Assembly: GCF_020736705.1 (NCBI RefSeq) | Contig: NZ_CP085990.1 | Span: 2,790,001-2,854,000 of the forward strand | Origin: Psychrobacter sanguinis | Lineage (GTDB): Bacteria > Pseudomonadota > Gammaproteobacteria > Pseudomonadales > Moraxellaceae | DNA length: 64,000 nt | Reading direction: 5' to 3' | Shown here: one piece after another, positions 63,585 through 64,000 of the stretch | Layout: every line of letters begins with the position of its first letter | Numbering within the stretch: position 1 is the stretch's first letter | Made by a program: the position numbers and the translations under genes | The notes under the pieces: generated by a model | Told to the model about the DNA's origin: nothing | Database searches by the model: none | Seen by the model: the letters and a program-made list of their open reading frames with translations, nothing else

Positions 63585-64000
63585 TTATGGGGCGACCGAA
63601 CTCTCAACTATCATATCTAAGACATATACAAACTGCTTACCTTTGACATCAACAGGATCAATAGTGAAGCGCTTTAAACGCAGCACACTATCAACGCTGC
63701 TATCATGTTCGTAGCCTTCAATATCATCCACGAAGAGCTCCCACTTTCCTGAGCCTTGCTTAATACCCTGCTGATTATAATAAACTGGCCTTACCTTCAG
63801 ACAAGTCTTTAAATTAGTCGCGGGACAGGTCTGCGGCTCATGATTCACCTCCCAGAATACAATGTCGCCCTGTTGCTGATATTTGGCTTCAGGTGTGACG
63901 ATACCCTGCCAACGTAAACTCTCACCGGTGATTAACTGTTGGGTAAGAATGGGCGGATTAGCACTAGGCCTCACATAAGTAGAAGACGGGTTAGCTATAG
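63585..64000 (-). CDS. DUF4377-like protein, partial at its N terminus
   Basis: The frame stays open to the window edge (I-A-N-P-S-S-T-Y-V-R-P before the GTG at 63974), so the start lies outside and the protein is larger than the 129 residues from that GTG. The visible part has two Cys (Q-T-C-P and T-C-L-K-V-R-P) and then W-E-L-F-V-D-D-I-E-G-Y and a Y-V-L-D-M-I-V strand, as in DUF4377/META-like envelope proteins. The end is G-D-F rich in Val. The function is unknown. Confidence 0.6.
   Translation of the reverse strand, partial: IANPSSTYVRPSANPPILTQQLITGESLRWQGIVTPEAKYQQQGDIVFWEVNHEPQTCPATNLKTCLKVRPVYYNQQGIKQGSGKWELFVDDIEGYEHDSSVDSVLRLKRFTIDPVDVKGKQFVYVLDMIVESSVAP

Overview
The window reads as a chromosomal segment of a moderately AT-rich gammaproteobacterium of the family Moraxellaceae, most likely Psychrobacter. 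The evidence is the style of the proteins (Ala/Ser/Asp/Lys-rich low-complexity linkers), the gene neighbourhoods, and a recognisable 6S RNA. No plasmid or prophage modules, CRISPR array, rRNA or tRNA were recognised. The only mobile DNA seen is two insertion sequences: an IS630-family element in an intergenic gap and an IS1-family element inside a small DksA/TraR-type gene.

Layout. 0-9.3 kb: a CPA1 cation/proton antiporter, a beta-lactamase-fold serine hydrolase, a DUF442-type phosphatase, and a lipid module made of a MaoC hydratase, a long FabG4-type ketoreductase and a divergent thiolase with an unusual N-terminal extension. 9.3-17.5 kb, minus strand: lipid A/Kdo and replication genes (msbA, lpxK, kdsB, holB) and the rsmG-parA-parB chromosome-partition cluster. 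17.7-22.3 kb, plus strand: a Lon-like protease, a WYL regulator and a TerD protein. 22.4-28.5 kb: a voltage-gated-type potassium channel and the aceEF pyruvate dehydrogenase operon. 29-32.7 kb: a secreted DUF11-like protein, zapE, an alpha/beta hydrolase and a small lipoprotein. 32.8-37.7 kb: a peptide ABC importer (yejA, yejB, yejE) with gloB inserted and no yejF in sight. 37.8-43.1 kb: serC, a protein I propose to be a divergent psi (HolD) subunit, and metNIQ. 43.3-51.8 kb: a DUF2905 protein, purD, a UbiB-family kinase, a TrmB-like methyltransferase, yacG, an argD-type aminotransferase, IS630 and ruvA. 52-64 kb: an Ala-rich lipoprotein, pgk, the IS1-broken TraR/DksA gene, pbpG, a GacA-type regulator, a C-terminal processing protease, gpmI, 6S RNA, fxsA, ruvC and a partial DUF4377-like gene.

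Most of the content is core metabolism and cell maintenance: glycolysis and pyruvate entry (pgk, gpmI, aceEF), envelope building (msbA, lpxK, kdsB, pbpG, ctp), replication, segregation and repair (holB, the psi candidate, parAB, ruvA, ruvC), and nutrient uptake (metNIQ, yejABE). The points most worth a second look are the htdX-fabG4-fadA2-like module with its extended thiolase, the candidate psi subunit, the IS1 knock-out with an intact 8-bp target duplication, the 6S RNA, the yejA-gloB-yejB-yejE arrangement, and the 22-bp tandem repeat array after purD. I did not find a convincing wholly new multi-gene system. Start sites were chosen by ribosome-binding sites where one was visible. All homology statements come from motif recognition by eye, not from database searches.
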